From NCBI GenBank assembly GCA_017624235.1, contig JAGANL010000027.1, positions 1 through 63,308 of the forward strand: DNA of 63,308 nucleotides, written 5' to 3'. The translations under genes and the position numbers were made by a program. Shown piece after piece: positions 1 to 8,783 of the stretch. Positions within the stretch are counted from its first letter, which is position 1. Each line of letters starts with the position of its first letter. This DNA comes from Lachnospiraceae bacterium (lineage in GTDB: Bacteria; Bacillota; Clostridia; Lachnospirales; Lachnospiraceae). The notes under the pieces were generated by a model that did no database searches, was not told where the DNA came from, and worked only from the letters and a program-made list of their open reading frames with translations.

Positions 1-12
1 AAAAAAGCACTG

Positions 13-48
13 AAACTCAATATTTATCGAGGTTTCCAGCACTTCCAG
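13..48 (-). terminator. Imperfect hairpin plus T-run after tRNA-Glu
   Basis: On the minus strand an imperfect stem of about 13 pairs with two bulged bases is followed by TGCTTTTTT at the window edge. It lies about 30 bases past the tRNA-Glu 3' end, where an intrinsic terminator is expected. The bulges make the call tentative. Confidence 0.4.
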
Positions 49-75
49 GGTTGGGCTATTCTGTTAAATAGTCAA

Positions 76-147
76 CAGCTCGTAGGGGAATCGAACCCCT
101 GATTCCGCCGTGAGAGGGCGGCGTCTTAACCTCTTGACCAACGAGCC
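76..147 (-). tRNA. tRNA-Glu (anticodon CTC)
   Basis: The minus strand folds as a cloverleaf. The acceptor starts GGCTCGT and pairs with ACGAGCT (G1-U72 wobble). The anticodon stem is CCGCC/GGCGG around the loop CTCTCAC, giving anticodon CTC (Glu, codon GAG). The T arm contains GGTTCGATTCC. The discriminator is G and no CCA is encoded, so CCA must be added after transcription. Confidence 0.95.
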
Positions 148-166
148 ATGTCCTTGACACTTGTAT

Positions 167-195
167 ATCATATACTATACTTTCCAAAAAAGCAA
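167..195 (-). promoter_or_regulatory. Promoter of tRNA-Glu
   Basis: A -35 element TTGCTT (190-195) and a -10 element TATGAT (167-172) are 17 bp apart on the minus strand. The predicted start lies about 12 bases before the mature tRNA 5' end. The rest of 148-341 is AT-rich with no gene I can support. Confidence 0.6.
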
Positions 196-341
196 GTACT
201 TTTTTCAAATTTTTTCAAAAATTTTAATTTTCAGACTATTTATTCTTTTCCGTATTTCATGACAGACACCCACCATCAATATAATTCGCAGAATAGCCGC
301 CCCATAGACGGCCATTCCACCACTTTTCTCTTTCTTTATTC

Positions 342-1076
342 TCAGCCGCATACTGCCTGCCGAAGCTTTTCCCACCGATTCTCCATACGAATAACTCTTA
401 AGCGGTATGATTCCTCTTCTTCATTACAGCATAACGCATCATCCAGTTTACGGTTTAAGATGGAATGCCCCTCTGCAATCACACAAATATTTCTTTTCAC
501 CTCATTCTCTAAGGTCAATTCAATATTCCGCACCCTGCCATTCAAATCATAAACCTGTACTTTAAGCTCTGCAACATCTGCCTTCAATTCGGATACATCT
601 TCTTTCAACACTGCTACATCTGTCTTCAGCCCGGATACATCCTCTTTCAACACTGCTACATCTGTCTTCAGCCCGGATACATCTTCTTTCAGCTCTGCAA
701 CATCTGTCTTCAGCCCGGATACATCTTCTTTCAACACTGCCACATCTGTCTTCAGCCCGGATACATCTTCTTTCAACACTACTACATCCGTCTTCAATCC
801 GGATACATCCTCTTTCAGCTCTGCAACATCTGTCTTCAGCCCGGATACATCTTCTTTCAACACTGCCACATCTGTCTTCAGCCCGGATACATCTTCTTTC
901 AACACTGCCACATCTGTCTTCAGCCCGGATACATCTTCTTTCAACACTGCCACATCTGTCTTCAGCCCGGATACATCTTCTTTCAGCTCTGCTACATCCG
1001 TCTTCAACCCGGATATATCCTTTTCCATCCCCGTTACTTTCTGTAAGATCAGATCCAGTTTTTCCTCATTCCCCAT
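342..1076 (-). CDS. Coiled-coil protein with eleven 14-residue repeats
   Basis: A 244-residue protein of unknown function. I start it at ATG 1076 because GGGAGG lies about 6 bases upstream. The N-terminus (MGNEEKLDLILQKVTG) is followed from about residue 20 by eleven units of 14 residues, consensus DVSGLKTDVAVLKE, each two heptads with hydrophobic a/d positions. This predicts a long parallel coiled coil. The remaining C-terminus is basic and helical. There is no signal peptide or membrane segment. The units are nearly identical at DNA level, so copy number may vary between strains. It has its own strong promoter and is monocistronic, between polC and tRNA-Glu. Similar heptad-repeat proteins occur in Lachnospiraceae without an assigned role. 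A structural or scaffold function is only a guess. Confidence 0.85.
   Translation of the reverse strand: MGNEEKLDLILQKVTGMEKDISGLKTDVAELKEDVSGLKTDVAVLKEDVSGLKTDVAVLKEDVSGLKTDVAVLKEDVSGLKTDVAELKEDVSGLKTDVVVLKEDVSGLKTDVAVLKEDVSGLKTDVAELKEDVSGLKTDVAVLKEDVSGLKTDVAVLKEDVSELKADVAELKVQVYDLNGRVRNIELTLENEVKRNICVIAEGHSILNRKLDDALCCNEEEESYRLRVIRMENRWEKLRQAVCG
558..1019 (-). repeat. Eleven 42-bp tandem repeats inside the coiled-coil gene
   Basis: Units of 42 bp encode the 14-residue repeat. Inner units differ mainly at the codons giving AVLKE versus AELKE, and the outer units are degenerate. The array stays in frame, so gain or loss of a unit would change only coiled-coil length. Confidence 0.9.
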
Positions 1077-1109
1077 AATGTCCCTCCCATCCTTTATGCT
1101 TGTAGGCAC

Positions 1110-1138
1110 ACTATAGCACATTCTTTTTTAGCTGTCAA
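1110..1138 (-). promoter_or_regulatory. Sigma-A promoter of the coiled-coil gene
   Basis: A perfect -35 TTGACA (1133-1138) and -10 TATAGT (1110-1115) are separated by 17 bp on the minus strand. The start codon is about 35 bases downstream. A weak AAAACG/CGTTTT hairpin overlaps the -35 and could be the end of the polC transcript. Confidence 0.8.
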
Positions 1139-1226
1139 AAAACGTTATTTCGTTTTTCATGTTCATCAGCCCTGGAAAAACCTAAAGCAAACGGGATTTC
1201 TACAAGATGACTCATTCAAAAAAATT

Positions 1227-4200
1227 TTATGAAACAAAATCAAACAGGCTGATTTGATTGGATTCCGGCAGGCTACCTAGCAGATTCAGGTTGTCCATCA
1301 GTTCCACTACAGTCTTGGACACCTTCGTTCTGGAACGGAAATCATCCTTGCTCAAAAACGGCCCGTCCTTTGCCGCTTCCACGATGGCATCCGCCGCCTT
1401 TTCTCCCAAACCGTCAATGCTGCTTAAGGAGGGCATCAGCTTTCCGTCTACCACCTGAAACAGTCTGGACTGTGCCGTGAAAATATCAATTGGCGTAAAC
1501 TCAAAACCTCTGGCATACATTTCCTGCACGATTTTCATATCCTTCGCCGTATCCTGTTCCTTTTTGGAAAGGCAATCCTTACGTTTGTTATAGTCTGCCA
1601 TCACCGCTTCCAGATGCTTTTGACCCTGACACATGATCTCATAGGAAAATGCAGAAGCACGGATACTGAAATAAGCCGCATAATAAGCCAGCGGATAGTT
1701 TACCTTACAATAGGCGATACGCCATGCCATCATGACATAGGCTGCCGCATGAGCCTTCGGGAACATGTACTTGATCTTCTTACAGGACCAGATATACCAG
1801 TCCGGCACATTTGCCGCTAACATGGCTTCTTCCATCTCCGGCTTGAGTCCCTTTCCCTTTCGGACGCTTTCCATGATGGTAAAGGACAAACTGCTCTCTA
1901 CTCCCATACCGATCAAATAAATCATAATATCATCTCGCGTACAGATGGCCGTGGAAATCGTTGCCTTGCCTTCTTCAATCAAAGTCTGCGCATTCCCCAG
2001 CCATACGTCCGTACCATGGGACAGCCCGGAAATACGTACCAGATCCGAGAAGGAGGAGGGTTTCGTATCAATTAACATCTGGATAACGAAATCCGTACCA
2101 AACTCCGGTATGCCAAGCGCTCCCAGCGGACAGCCTCCAATCTGATCCGGTGTAATGCCAAGGGCATCCGTACTCTTAAACAGGGACATGACCTGCGGAT
2201 CGTCCAGTGGAATCTTGACCGGATCAATGCCAGTCAGATCCTGCAGCATACGAATCATCGTCGGATCATCGTGTCCCAGAATATCGAGCTTTAACAGGTT
2301 GTGATCAATGGAATGATAGTCAAAGTGTGTTGTGATAATGTCCGTTGTCATATCGTTAGCCGGATGCTGTACCGGCGTAAAGGAATTGATGTCCTCCCCC
2401 ACCGGCAGTACGACAATACCTCCCGGATGCTGTCCGGTGCTCCTGCGGATTCCGGTACAGCCGACTACGATACGGTTGATCTCGCAAACCCTCTTCCTGC
2501 GTCCCCGTTCCTCATAATAATTCTTCACATAGCCAAATGCCGTCTTATCCGCCAGTGTACCGATAGTTCCGGCACGAAAGGTCTGTCCGGCGCCGAAAAT
2601 AACCTCGGTGTACTTATGCGCCTTACTCTGATATTCGCCGGAGAAATTTAAGTCGATATCCGGCTCCTTGTCTCCTTTAAATCCAAGGAACGTCTCAAAA
2701 GGAATATCAAAACCATCCTTTTTTAACGGTGCCCCGCAAACCGGACATTTCTTGTCCGGCATATCACAGCCGGCACGGCCTGCATAGGCCCTGACCTCAT
2801 CCGAGGTAAAATCACTGTAATGACATTCCTTACAGTAATAATGCGGACTTAACGGATTAACCTCCGTAATACCGGACATCGTTGCCACAAAGGAGGAACC
2901 TACGGAACCACGGGAGCCTACCAGATAACCGTCCTCTACAGACTTCCACACCAGCTTCTGCGCAATAATATACATTACGGCGAATCCGTTCTTGATAATG
3001 GAATTCAGCTCCTTCTGGAGTCTGGCCTCTACGATTTCAGGCAGGTTTTCACCATACATTTCATGTGCCTTATTATAACAAATATCCGTCAGCGTCTTAT
3101 CGCTGTCTTCGATGACCGGCGGACATTTATCCGGCCGGACAGGGGACATCGTCTCGATCATATCCGCAATTTTATTCGTATTGGTAATGACCACTTCCTC
3201 TGCCTTCTCACTGCCAAGATAGGCAAATTCCTCTAACATCTCCTCGGTCGTACGCAGATAGAGCGGAGCCTGTTCGTCCGCATCCTTAAAGCCTTTTCCC
3301 GCCATGATGATACGGCGGTAAACCTCATCCTCAGGATCCAGAAAATGCACATCACAGGTAGCCACCACCGGTTTATTAAACTGTTCTCCCAGCTCCACGA
3401 TCCGCTTATTGATTGCCTGAATATCCTCCATGGAATTGATGTCCGGCAGCTTATCCGATTCAATCATGAATTTATTATTGCCAAGCGGCTGAATCTCCAG
3501 ATAATCATAAAAATTGACCAGTCTTGCAATCTCTGTCTCTGCCACACCATCCAACAATGCCCGGTACAGTTCTCCCGCCTCGCAGGCGCTGCCCAGCAAA
3601 AGACCTTCTCTGTGCTTTAGAAACAGACTCTTCGGAATCCGGGGCCGTTTGCTGTAATAATCCAGATGCGATGCCGAAACGAGCGTATAGAGATTGACCC
3701 GTCCGGTATTGTTTTTGGCCAGAATGATCGCGTGATAGGTTGCAGACCGTTTTACAATTTCCGTGGAGGACGCACCCAGCGCATTCACCTTCTCCAGCGT
3801 ATCTGCCCCCTCTTCCTTCAGCATCGGTATGAATTTCACAAAAATCTCTGCCGTAGCGGCCGCATCATCCACTGCCCGGTGATGGTTCTCAAGGGACACT
3901 CCCATGGCCTTTGCCACGGCATCCAGAGTGTGCTTGGCCTGTCCCGGCAGCAGAACTCTGGCAATTCCTACCGTATCAACATAGGTGACATCCAGCGGAA
4001 TACTCTGTCTTGCCGCATTCTCCAGAATAAAGCTCATATCAAAGTTGGCATTGTGGGCCACTAAGACAGCGCCTTCACAGAACTTAAGAAACTCCGGCAA
4101 AATCTGCTCAATCATCGGCGCATCCACGACCATTTCATCGTTGATACCCGTCAGCTTTTCAATTTCAAACGGTATGGGCACATCCGGGTTGACAAACGTG

Positions 4201-5813
4201 GAATACCGGGCCGTAATTTCGCCATGCTCCACCTTAACCGCACCTATTTCAATGATGCGGTTCTTAACCGGAGAAAATCCCGTTGTCTCAATATCAAAAA
4301 CCACAAAGGTCTGATCCAGATTCTGTCCCTTGCCGTTTGTTACAATCTCTTTCAGGTCATCCACCAAATAGGCTTCCACTCCATAAATAACCTTGAAGAA
4401 ATCATTGGAATCCGGATTTTCTTCTCCTGCTTCCTTTCGTTTTGCCTTCTCTGCCTTCCAGAGATCCTCCCAGACATGATTGGCATCCGGGAAGGACTGC
4501 ACCACACCATGATCCGTGATGGCAATGGCAGGATGGCCCCATTTGTAGGCACGCTTTACAATATCCTTTGCTTCGGACACACCATCCATATCGCTCATCT
4601 TCGTATGGCAGTGCAGCTCCACCCTCTTACGTGCACTGTTATCCATTCTGGAGGTCGTAAAATCCGGTATCTTCTTGACTCCTGCTATGGAACCGATGGT
4701 CAGCTCATTATCAAAGCGGTCGATCATCGTCACACCCTTCAGCTTGATAAAGGCTCCCGGCTTGATTCCCTCCGTTATCTCCGGCACCTGATCATTTCTG
4801 GCAAACATCTTCACCGTAATCGTATCCGTAAAATCCGTGACATCAAAAATCAGAATAGTCTTTTCATTCCGTATTTCCCTCTTATCAAAGGCCAGAATCT
4901 TACCACGGATGACTACCTCGCCCATCTCTCCGACAATTTCTTCGATGGCAATGGCATCTTCCTCAAAATCCCTTCCGAAAATGACATCCGGATTATCAGA
5001 TTTCTTCACACCCTGTCTCATACCATCCCGCTTTTTGAAATCCCGGCCCTTCGCATTTTCACCATTGCCGTTCTTTCCGGCACCTGCCGCTTTACCGTCT
5101 CCGGCTTTTGAGCCAGCACTCTCCTCTGTCTTTCGTCCTGTATTTGCCGAAATACCTTCTGCCTTCTTCTCCTGCTGTCCAACCGTAGGCTCCTCACCGG
5201 CTTCCGCTCTCTGTGCAGCCAGTTCCCTGCTGGCTGATGCGCGCTGGATGATTTCTGCCACCTGTCCGGCAATTTTGATATCATCATCCGTCGTATCCTT
5301 CTGTTCCTGCTTTTCGATGTACTCCATCTGAAAGCTGACAGCGAATCCGCATCTTTCATGAAAGATTTTCTCCAGAATGCGGATCAGCTCCTCTTCCTTA
5401 CTGCGAAACAGTACCGTATCCCCCACGCTTAACAGAATCCTGTTTTCCTCCGGGTATGTAATCTCAGCACTACGAAACATCGTATATTCTACATGCGAAT
5501 ATTCCCGAAGCTCCAGCAGTATGCTGTCATGATAAGCCTCCATCAGCTTGCGCGGATCATACTGCGAAGAAAGCCTGTACTTTTCATACAGCTTAACCGT
5601 CATCTCAACCGTCGGAAACAGCTGCTTCTTAATCTGCTGTTCCATATATATGATTTTTTCTTTCTGAATCAATCTGTCACAGGTAATATAAACACGCAAA
5701 AAATCCTTACGCTTTGTTGCCGTAATTTTCTCTACCTCCACCTGTTCCAACAGATCTCTGTATGCCGTATCCAGCTTCAATGCCGGAAAAACATCCATAA
5801 ACTTCTTCGCCAT
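1227..5813 (-). CDS. polC: DNA polymerase III PolC, Gram-positive replicative type
   Basis: A 1528-residue replicative polymerase with built-in 3'-5' proofreading. In order it has an N-terminal region, a low-complexity charged linker (about residues 190-270, longer than usual), an OB fold, a PHP domain starting at LHCHTKMSDMDG (about 400), and a DnaQ-like exonuclease split into the PHP domain with VFDIETTG (about 505), HNANFD (about 588) and HHRAVDDAAATA (about 644). The polymerase core follows, with zinc-type cysteines CKECHY and CPVCGAP (about 994-1040), PDIDLNFSGEYQ (about 1054, catalytic Asp pair) and KAHAAAYV (about 1357). The length is at the upper end for the family. The start is 48 bases after ispG, so it is probably the last gene of the dxr-rseP-ispG transcript. 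Confidence 0.97.
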   Translation of the reverse strand: MAKKFMDVFPALKLDTAYRDLLEQVEVEKITATKRKDFLRVYITCDRLIQKEKIIYMEQQIKKQLFPTVEMTVKLYEKYRLSSQYDPRKLMEAYHDSILLELREYSHVEYTMFRSAEITYPEENRILLSVGDTVLFRSKEEELIRILEKIFHERCGFAVSFQMEYIEKQEQKDTTDDDIKIAGQVAEIIQRASASRELAAQRAEAGEEPTVGQQEKKAEGISANTGRKTEESAGSKAGDGKAAGAGKNGNGENAKGRDFKKRDGMRQGVKKSDNPDVIFGRDFEEDAIAIEEIVGEMGEVVIRGKILAFDKREIRNEKTILIFDVTDFTDTITVKMFARNDQVPEITEGIKPGAFIKLKGVTMIDRFDNELTIGSIAGVKKIPDFTTSRMDNSARKRVELHCHTKMSDMDGVSEAKDIVKRAYKWGHPAIAITDHGVVQSFPDANHVWEDLWKAEKAKRKEAGEENPDSNDFFKVIYGVEAYLVDDLKEIVTNGKGQNLDQTFVVFDIETTGFSPVKNRIIEIGAVKVEHGEITARYSTFVNPDVPIPFEIEKLTGINDEMVVDAPMIEQILPEFLKFCEGAVLVAHNANFDMSFILENAARQSIPLDVTYVDTVGIARVLLPGQAKHTLDAVAKAMGVSLENHHRAVDDAAATAEIFVKFIPMLKEEGADTLEKVNALGASSTEIVKRSATYHAIILAKNNTGRVNLYTLVSASHLDYYSKRPRIPKSLFLKHREGLLLGSACEAGELYRALLDGVAETEIARLVNFYDYLEIQPLGNNKFMIESDKLPDINSMEDIQAINKRIVELGEQFNKPVVATCDVHFLDPEDEVYRRIIMAGKGFKDADEQAPLYLRTTEEMLEEFAYLGSEKAEEVVITNTNKIADMIETMSPVRPDKCPPVIEDSDKTLTDICYNKAHEMYGENLPEIVEARLQKELNSIIKNGFAVMYIIAQKLVWKSVEDGYLVGSRGSVGSSFVATMSGITEVNPLSPHYYCKECHYSDFTSDEVRAYAGRAGCDMPDKKCPVCGAPLKKDGFDIPFETFLGFKGDKEPDIDLNFSGEYQSKAHKYTEVIFGAGQTFRAGTIGTLADKTAFGYVKNYYEERGRRKRVCEINRIVVGCTGIRRSTGQHPGGIVVLPVGEDINSFTPVQHPANDMTTDIITTHFDYHSIDHNLLKLDILGHDDPTMIRMLQDLTGIDPVKIPLDDPQVMSLFKSTDALGITPDQIGGCPLGALGIPEFGTDFVIQMLIDTKPSSFSDLVRISGLSHGTDVWLGNAQTLIEEGKATISTAICTRDDIMIYLIGMGVESSLSFTIMESVRKGKGLKPEMEEAMLAANVPDWYIWSCKKIKYMFPKAHAAAYVMMAWRIAYCKVNYPLAYYAAYFSIRASAFSYEIMCQGQKHLEAVMADYNKRKDCLSKKEQDTAKDMKIVQEMYARGFEFTPIDIFTAQSRLFQVVDGKLMPSLSSIDGLGEKAADAIVEAAKDGPFLSKDDFRSRTKVSKTVVELMDNLNLLGSLPESNQISLFDFVS

Positions 5814-5861
5814 ATTGCCTGCCTTCTTCTGCTTCTTCTGCCAATCCTTCCATATCCCAGG

Positions 5862-6935
5862 CTATTCCCGGTGTTCTTCCCAGTGAAGCAGCTCCTCCTT
5901 CAGTACATTTAAAAGCTCGCTCTCGGGAACCTTCTTAATGATCTCTCCCCTTTTGATGAGCAATCCCTCTCCGATTCCTCCTGCAATTCCGATGTCTGCT
6001 TCCTTTGCTTCTCCCGGCCCGTTGACGGCACAGCCCATTACCGCTACCTTGATATCTAACGGAATACCTGCCACCATCGTTTCCACCTGATTAGCCAGTC
6101 CGATCAGATCAATCTTCGTCCGTCCACAGGTCGGACAGGACACCACCTCAATACCGCCCTTGCGCAGACCAAGCGTCCTTAAAATCAGCTTCGCCGACTT
6201 AATCTCCTCCACCGGATCACCAGTCAGAGAGACACGGATCGTATCCCCGATTCCCTGATGCAGGATCAATCCAAGCCCGATGGAAGATTTGATATTCCCA
6301 CTGATGACCGTACCTGCCTCGGTAATCCCGACATGCAATGGATACCGGGTCTGTTTTGCCAGAATTTCATGTGCCTGCACGCACATCATCACATCTGAAG
6401 ACTTGATGCTGATGACCAGATTGTCATAATCCATATCTTCAATCATCTTCACCTTATCCAAGGCACTCTCTACCAGGCCTTCTGCCGTCACTCCGCCGTA
6501 TTTTTCTACCAGGCCGCGCTCCAGAGAACCGCTGTTGACCCCGACACGTATCGGAATCTGACGTTCTCTGGCTGCCTTTACCACATCAGCAACCTTATCC
6601 CTTCCTCCGATATTTCCCGGATTGATGCGGATTTTATCAGCACCGTTCTCCATCGCTGCGATTGCCATCTTATAGTCAAAATGGATATCCGCTACAATAG
6701 GAATCGTTACCTGCTTTTTGATCTCACGGATGGCCTCCGCTGCTTCCATCGTCGGTACCGTACAGCGGATAATCTCACAGCCTGCCTCTGTCAGCCTCTT
6801 AATCTGTGCTACAGTAGCCTGCACATCCTCCGTTCTGGTATTAGTCATAGACTGAATGGCAATCGGATGGCCTCCACCTATTTTGACCTGTCCAATCGAA
6901 ACTACCTTTGTGTGATCTCGATACATCTTCTTCAC
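5862..6935 (-). CDS. ispG: 4-hydroxy-3-methylbut-2-en-1-yl diphosphate synthase (IspG/GcpE)
   Basis: A 357-residue [4Fe-4S] enzyme of the MEP isoprenoid pathway that reductively opens methylerythritol cyclodiphosphate to HMBPP. It has a TIM-barrel N-terminus (VSIGQVKIGGGHPIAIQSMT) and a C-terminal iron-sulfur domain. The cluster cysteines are visible in SCPTCGRTK (about 265 and 268) and GCAVNGPGEA (about 300), and the glutamate of that last motif is also typical. The length matches the short bacterial form. It sits between a kinase gene and polC. The upstream pathway gene dxr is in the same run of genes, consistent with a shared operon interrupted by the phosphatase-kinase pair. Confidence 0.96.
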   Translation of the reverse strand: MKKMYRDHTKVVSIGQVKIGGGHPIAIQSMTNTRTEDVQATVAQIKRLTEAGCEIIRCTVPTMEAAEAIREIKKQVTIPIVADIHFDYKMAIAAMENGADKIRINPGNIGGRDKVADVVKAARERQIPIRVGVNSGSLERGLVEKYGGVTAEGLVESALDKVKMIEDMDYDNLVISIKSSDVMMCVQAHEILAKQTRYPLHVGITEAGTVISGNIKSSIGLGLILHQGIGDTIRVSLTGDPVEEIKSAKLILRTLGLRKGGIEVVSCPTCGRTKIDLIGLANQVETMVAGIPLDIKVAVMGCAVNGPGEAKEADIGIAGGIGEGLLIKRGEIIKKVPESELLNVLKEELLHWEEHRE

Positions 6936-6985
6936 CCTTCCTTTTCTTTACTTCTCTACAGATTTCCGGTCAAGCCGTGCTCCTG

Positions 6986-7924
6986 TCACAACCCGACCCT
7001 CTCCTTCTCCGTCAAAAATATACTTTTCTCCTGCCGGATAAAAAACCTTCTCCGACACAACACTCCCTTGCATAAGCTCCATGCACCGCTTCTCTCTCCC
7101 CTGCATTCCTGCAGCTCAAAAAGAAGCTCCTGTATCGTCTGGAACCTCTTTTCCGGCTCTTTCATCAGACATGTACAGAGAATACGTCCCAACTTCTTTC
7201 CGGCCTTCTCCTCCCATTCCTCAAATGGGCGGATGCCAAACGGCGGCCTGGAAGGATCATAGCCGGTCAACAGAAAATAAACCGTTGCGCCCAGTGCATA
7301 GATATCACTTCTCTGATCACATACCTGCTGTCCGGTCATTCCACACTGCTCCGGTGGCGCATAACCATATGTCCCATAACAGGCCCCTCTGTTACAGGCC
7401 GCCCCTTCCAGCTCCATGGCTGCACCAAAATCCACCAGCACAAGACGGCCCTCCTGAGTCAGCAGTACATTTTCAGGCTTCATATCCAGATAACAGACAG
7501 GCGGCCTTTGTTTATGTAAATAGCCCAGAATCTGTGCAAGCTGCTTCATATAAGCAATACACTCCTGTCTGTCAAAAACACCCCTTTGCCCTACAGCCTG
7601 TACCAGTGTCACACCCGCTACATATTCCATCACAACGTAGCAGGCATCTGCTTCCTCCACCAGATCTACCACTACCGGCAGCCCCGGATGCTGTCTGTTT
7701 CCAAGCAGCGCTGCTTCCCTCCGAATCTGTCCGATTCCTCCTGCCATACTCTTCGGAATTTCCTTAACGGCCCAGTATTTCTCCAGATGCAGATCCTGCG
7801 CCAGATAAACCTGTCCAAAGCCTCCCCTGGCAATCACGCGGATCAGACGGTATTTGCCTGCCAGCACTCTCCCACAACATGAATCCCCTGCTCCGGCAGA
7901 TTTTGCTCCTGATTGTTCCATCAT
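6986..7924 (-). CDS. Soluble eukaryotic-type Ser/Thr protein kinase
   Basis: A 312-residue kinase that starts at ATG 7924. This ATG overlaps the stop of the phosphatase gene (ATGA), with GGGAGG 6 bases upstream. Kinase motifs are present in order: Gly-rich loop IARGGFGQVY, Lys in AVKEI, catalytic loop YLDMKPENVLL, VDFGAA (DFG), and YGYAPPEQ. The usual HRD reads YLD, so this is a non-RD kinase. The catalytic Asp, the following Lys and Asn, and DFG are kept, so activity is plausible. It lacks the transmembrane segment and PASTA repeats of PrkC/Stk1 and ends soon after the kinase domain with a basic tail. Coupling to the PP2C gene suggests a reversible phosphorylation module. The substrate is unknown. 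Confidence 0.9.
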   Translation of the reverse strand: MMEQSGAKSAGAGDSCCGRVLAGKYRLIRVIARGGFGQVYLAQDLHLEKYWAVKEIPKSMAGGIGQIRREAALLGNRQHPGLPVVVDLVEEADACYVVMEYVAGVTLVQAVGQRGVFDRQECIAYMKQLAQILGYLHKQRPPVCYLDMKPENVLLTQEGRLVLVDFGAAMELEGAACNRGACYGTYGYAPPEQCGMTGQQVCDQRSDIYALGATVYFLLTGYDPSRPPFGIRPFEEWEEKAGKKLGRILCTCLMKEPEKRFQTIQELLFELQECRGERSGAWSLCKGVLCRRRFFIRQEKSIFLTEKERVGL

Positions 7925-8670
7925 AAGAGGCCTCCCTTCCGGCATCGAATCCAAACGGCACTGACATTGTCCGTCTCACCCCTGCGAATACCTGCCTCAG
8001 CAGCTTCCCGCAGTTTTAACTCCATCCCTTCTTCCTTCCTATAGCCCTCTTTCTTCCCGCTCCAAAGCTCCCGGAAAGAAATTCCAAACAACCTCCGAAG
8101 CTCACGCACGGACTGCTTTCGATAAAACCCGTCACTACATAGCAAAAAGCAATCACCATGCCGTACCCTGCCTGATATCATCTGAGGCATCAGCTCCTTT
8201 CGCACTCCGACTCCCTGAAGCAATGTCCCCGTTTCATGCACTTGATCTCTGGTCAGAAGCCTGCAGCAAAAACGGATACGATAGATCCGGCTATCCCCAA
8301 CGTGCAGAATCAGATAGCTGGATTTCCATAAAAGCAATATAGACATAGTCGTTCCAAGCTGTATTCCCTTCTGCTTTCCATAAGAATACAGCTCTTCTCC
8401 AATCCGGCGCACACGCTTTTTCAGTTTCTGTTTCATCTGTTCCGTCGTGCCCCTGCGTAAAATCTGCATTCCTTCTGTGTAAAACCACTGAAGCAGCTCC
8501 TCTGTCACATATCCGCTCGCCCATTCTCCACAAGGAAGTCCGCCGATTCCGTCACAGACCATTGCCAGAAGAACCCGTCCTTTTCTGGTCATGACCTGCT
8601 CTATGCACAGACTGTCTTCATTTTTCCTTCTTTTTCCCCGATTCCAATACTGTGTGCTGTAATACTCCAT
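7921..8670 (-). CDS. PP2C-family Ser/Thr protein phosphatase
   Basis: A 249-residue metal-dependent phosphatase. The metal-binding motifs are seen as RRKNEDS near the N-terminus, VCDGIGG, HVGDSRIYR and near the end TDNVSAV. The length fits a lone PP2C domain of the Stp/PrpC class, with no membrane segment. It is translationally coupled to the downstream kinase by a 4-base overlap, and the pair probably acts on the same targets. It lies between rseP and ispG, genes that usually adjoin in related bacteria. I see no terminator in the 113 bases after it faces rseP. Confidence 0.92.
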   Translation of the reverse strand: MEYYSTQYWNRGKRRKNEDSLCIEQVMTRKGRVLLAMVCDGIGGLPCGEWASGYVTEELLQWFYTEGMQILRRGTTEQMKQKLKKRVRRIGEELYSYGKQKGIQLGTTMSILLLWKSSYLILHVGDSRIYRIRFCCRLLTRDQVHETGTLLQGVGVRKELMPQMISGRVRHGDCFLLCSDGFYRKQSVRELRRLFGISFRELWSGKKEGYRKEEGMELKLREAAEAGIRRGETDNVSAVWIRCRKGGLL

Positions 8671-8783
8671 AAACTCCTTTCCCGGCTCACACCGTAAACA
8701 GCACCCTGATAAAATACCCCTTTTTTCCTCTGTCCTCTCCTAATGATAACCAGACCTTTCGGAATTTCCGCAGGCAGACCGCA

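Noticed and set aside
558-1019. Regular repeats that might suggest a CRISPR array
   Set aside because: The 42-bp units are contiguous, have no unique spacers and are in frame within a coding sequence.
1139-1160. AAAACG/CGTTTT hairpin as the polC terminator
   Set aside because: The stem is short and AT-rich and overlaps the -35 of the next gene, so I do not call it a terminator.
4224-5111. Long plus-strand open frame opposite polC
   Set aside because: It lies wholly antisense to a well-supported gene, has no ribosome-binding site and no recognisable family. The same holds for other plus-strand frames such as 24806-26143, 38935-40425 and 46995-48098.
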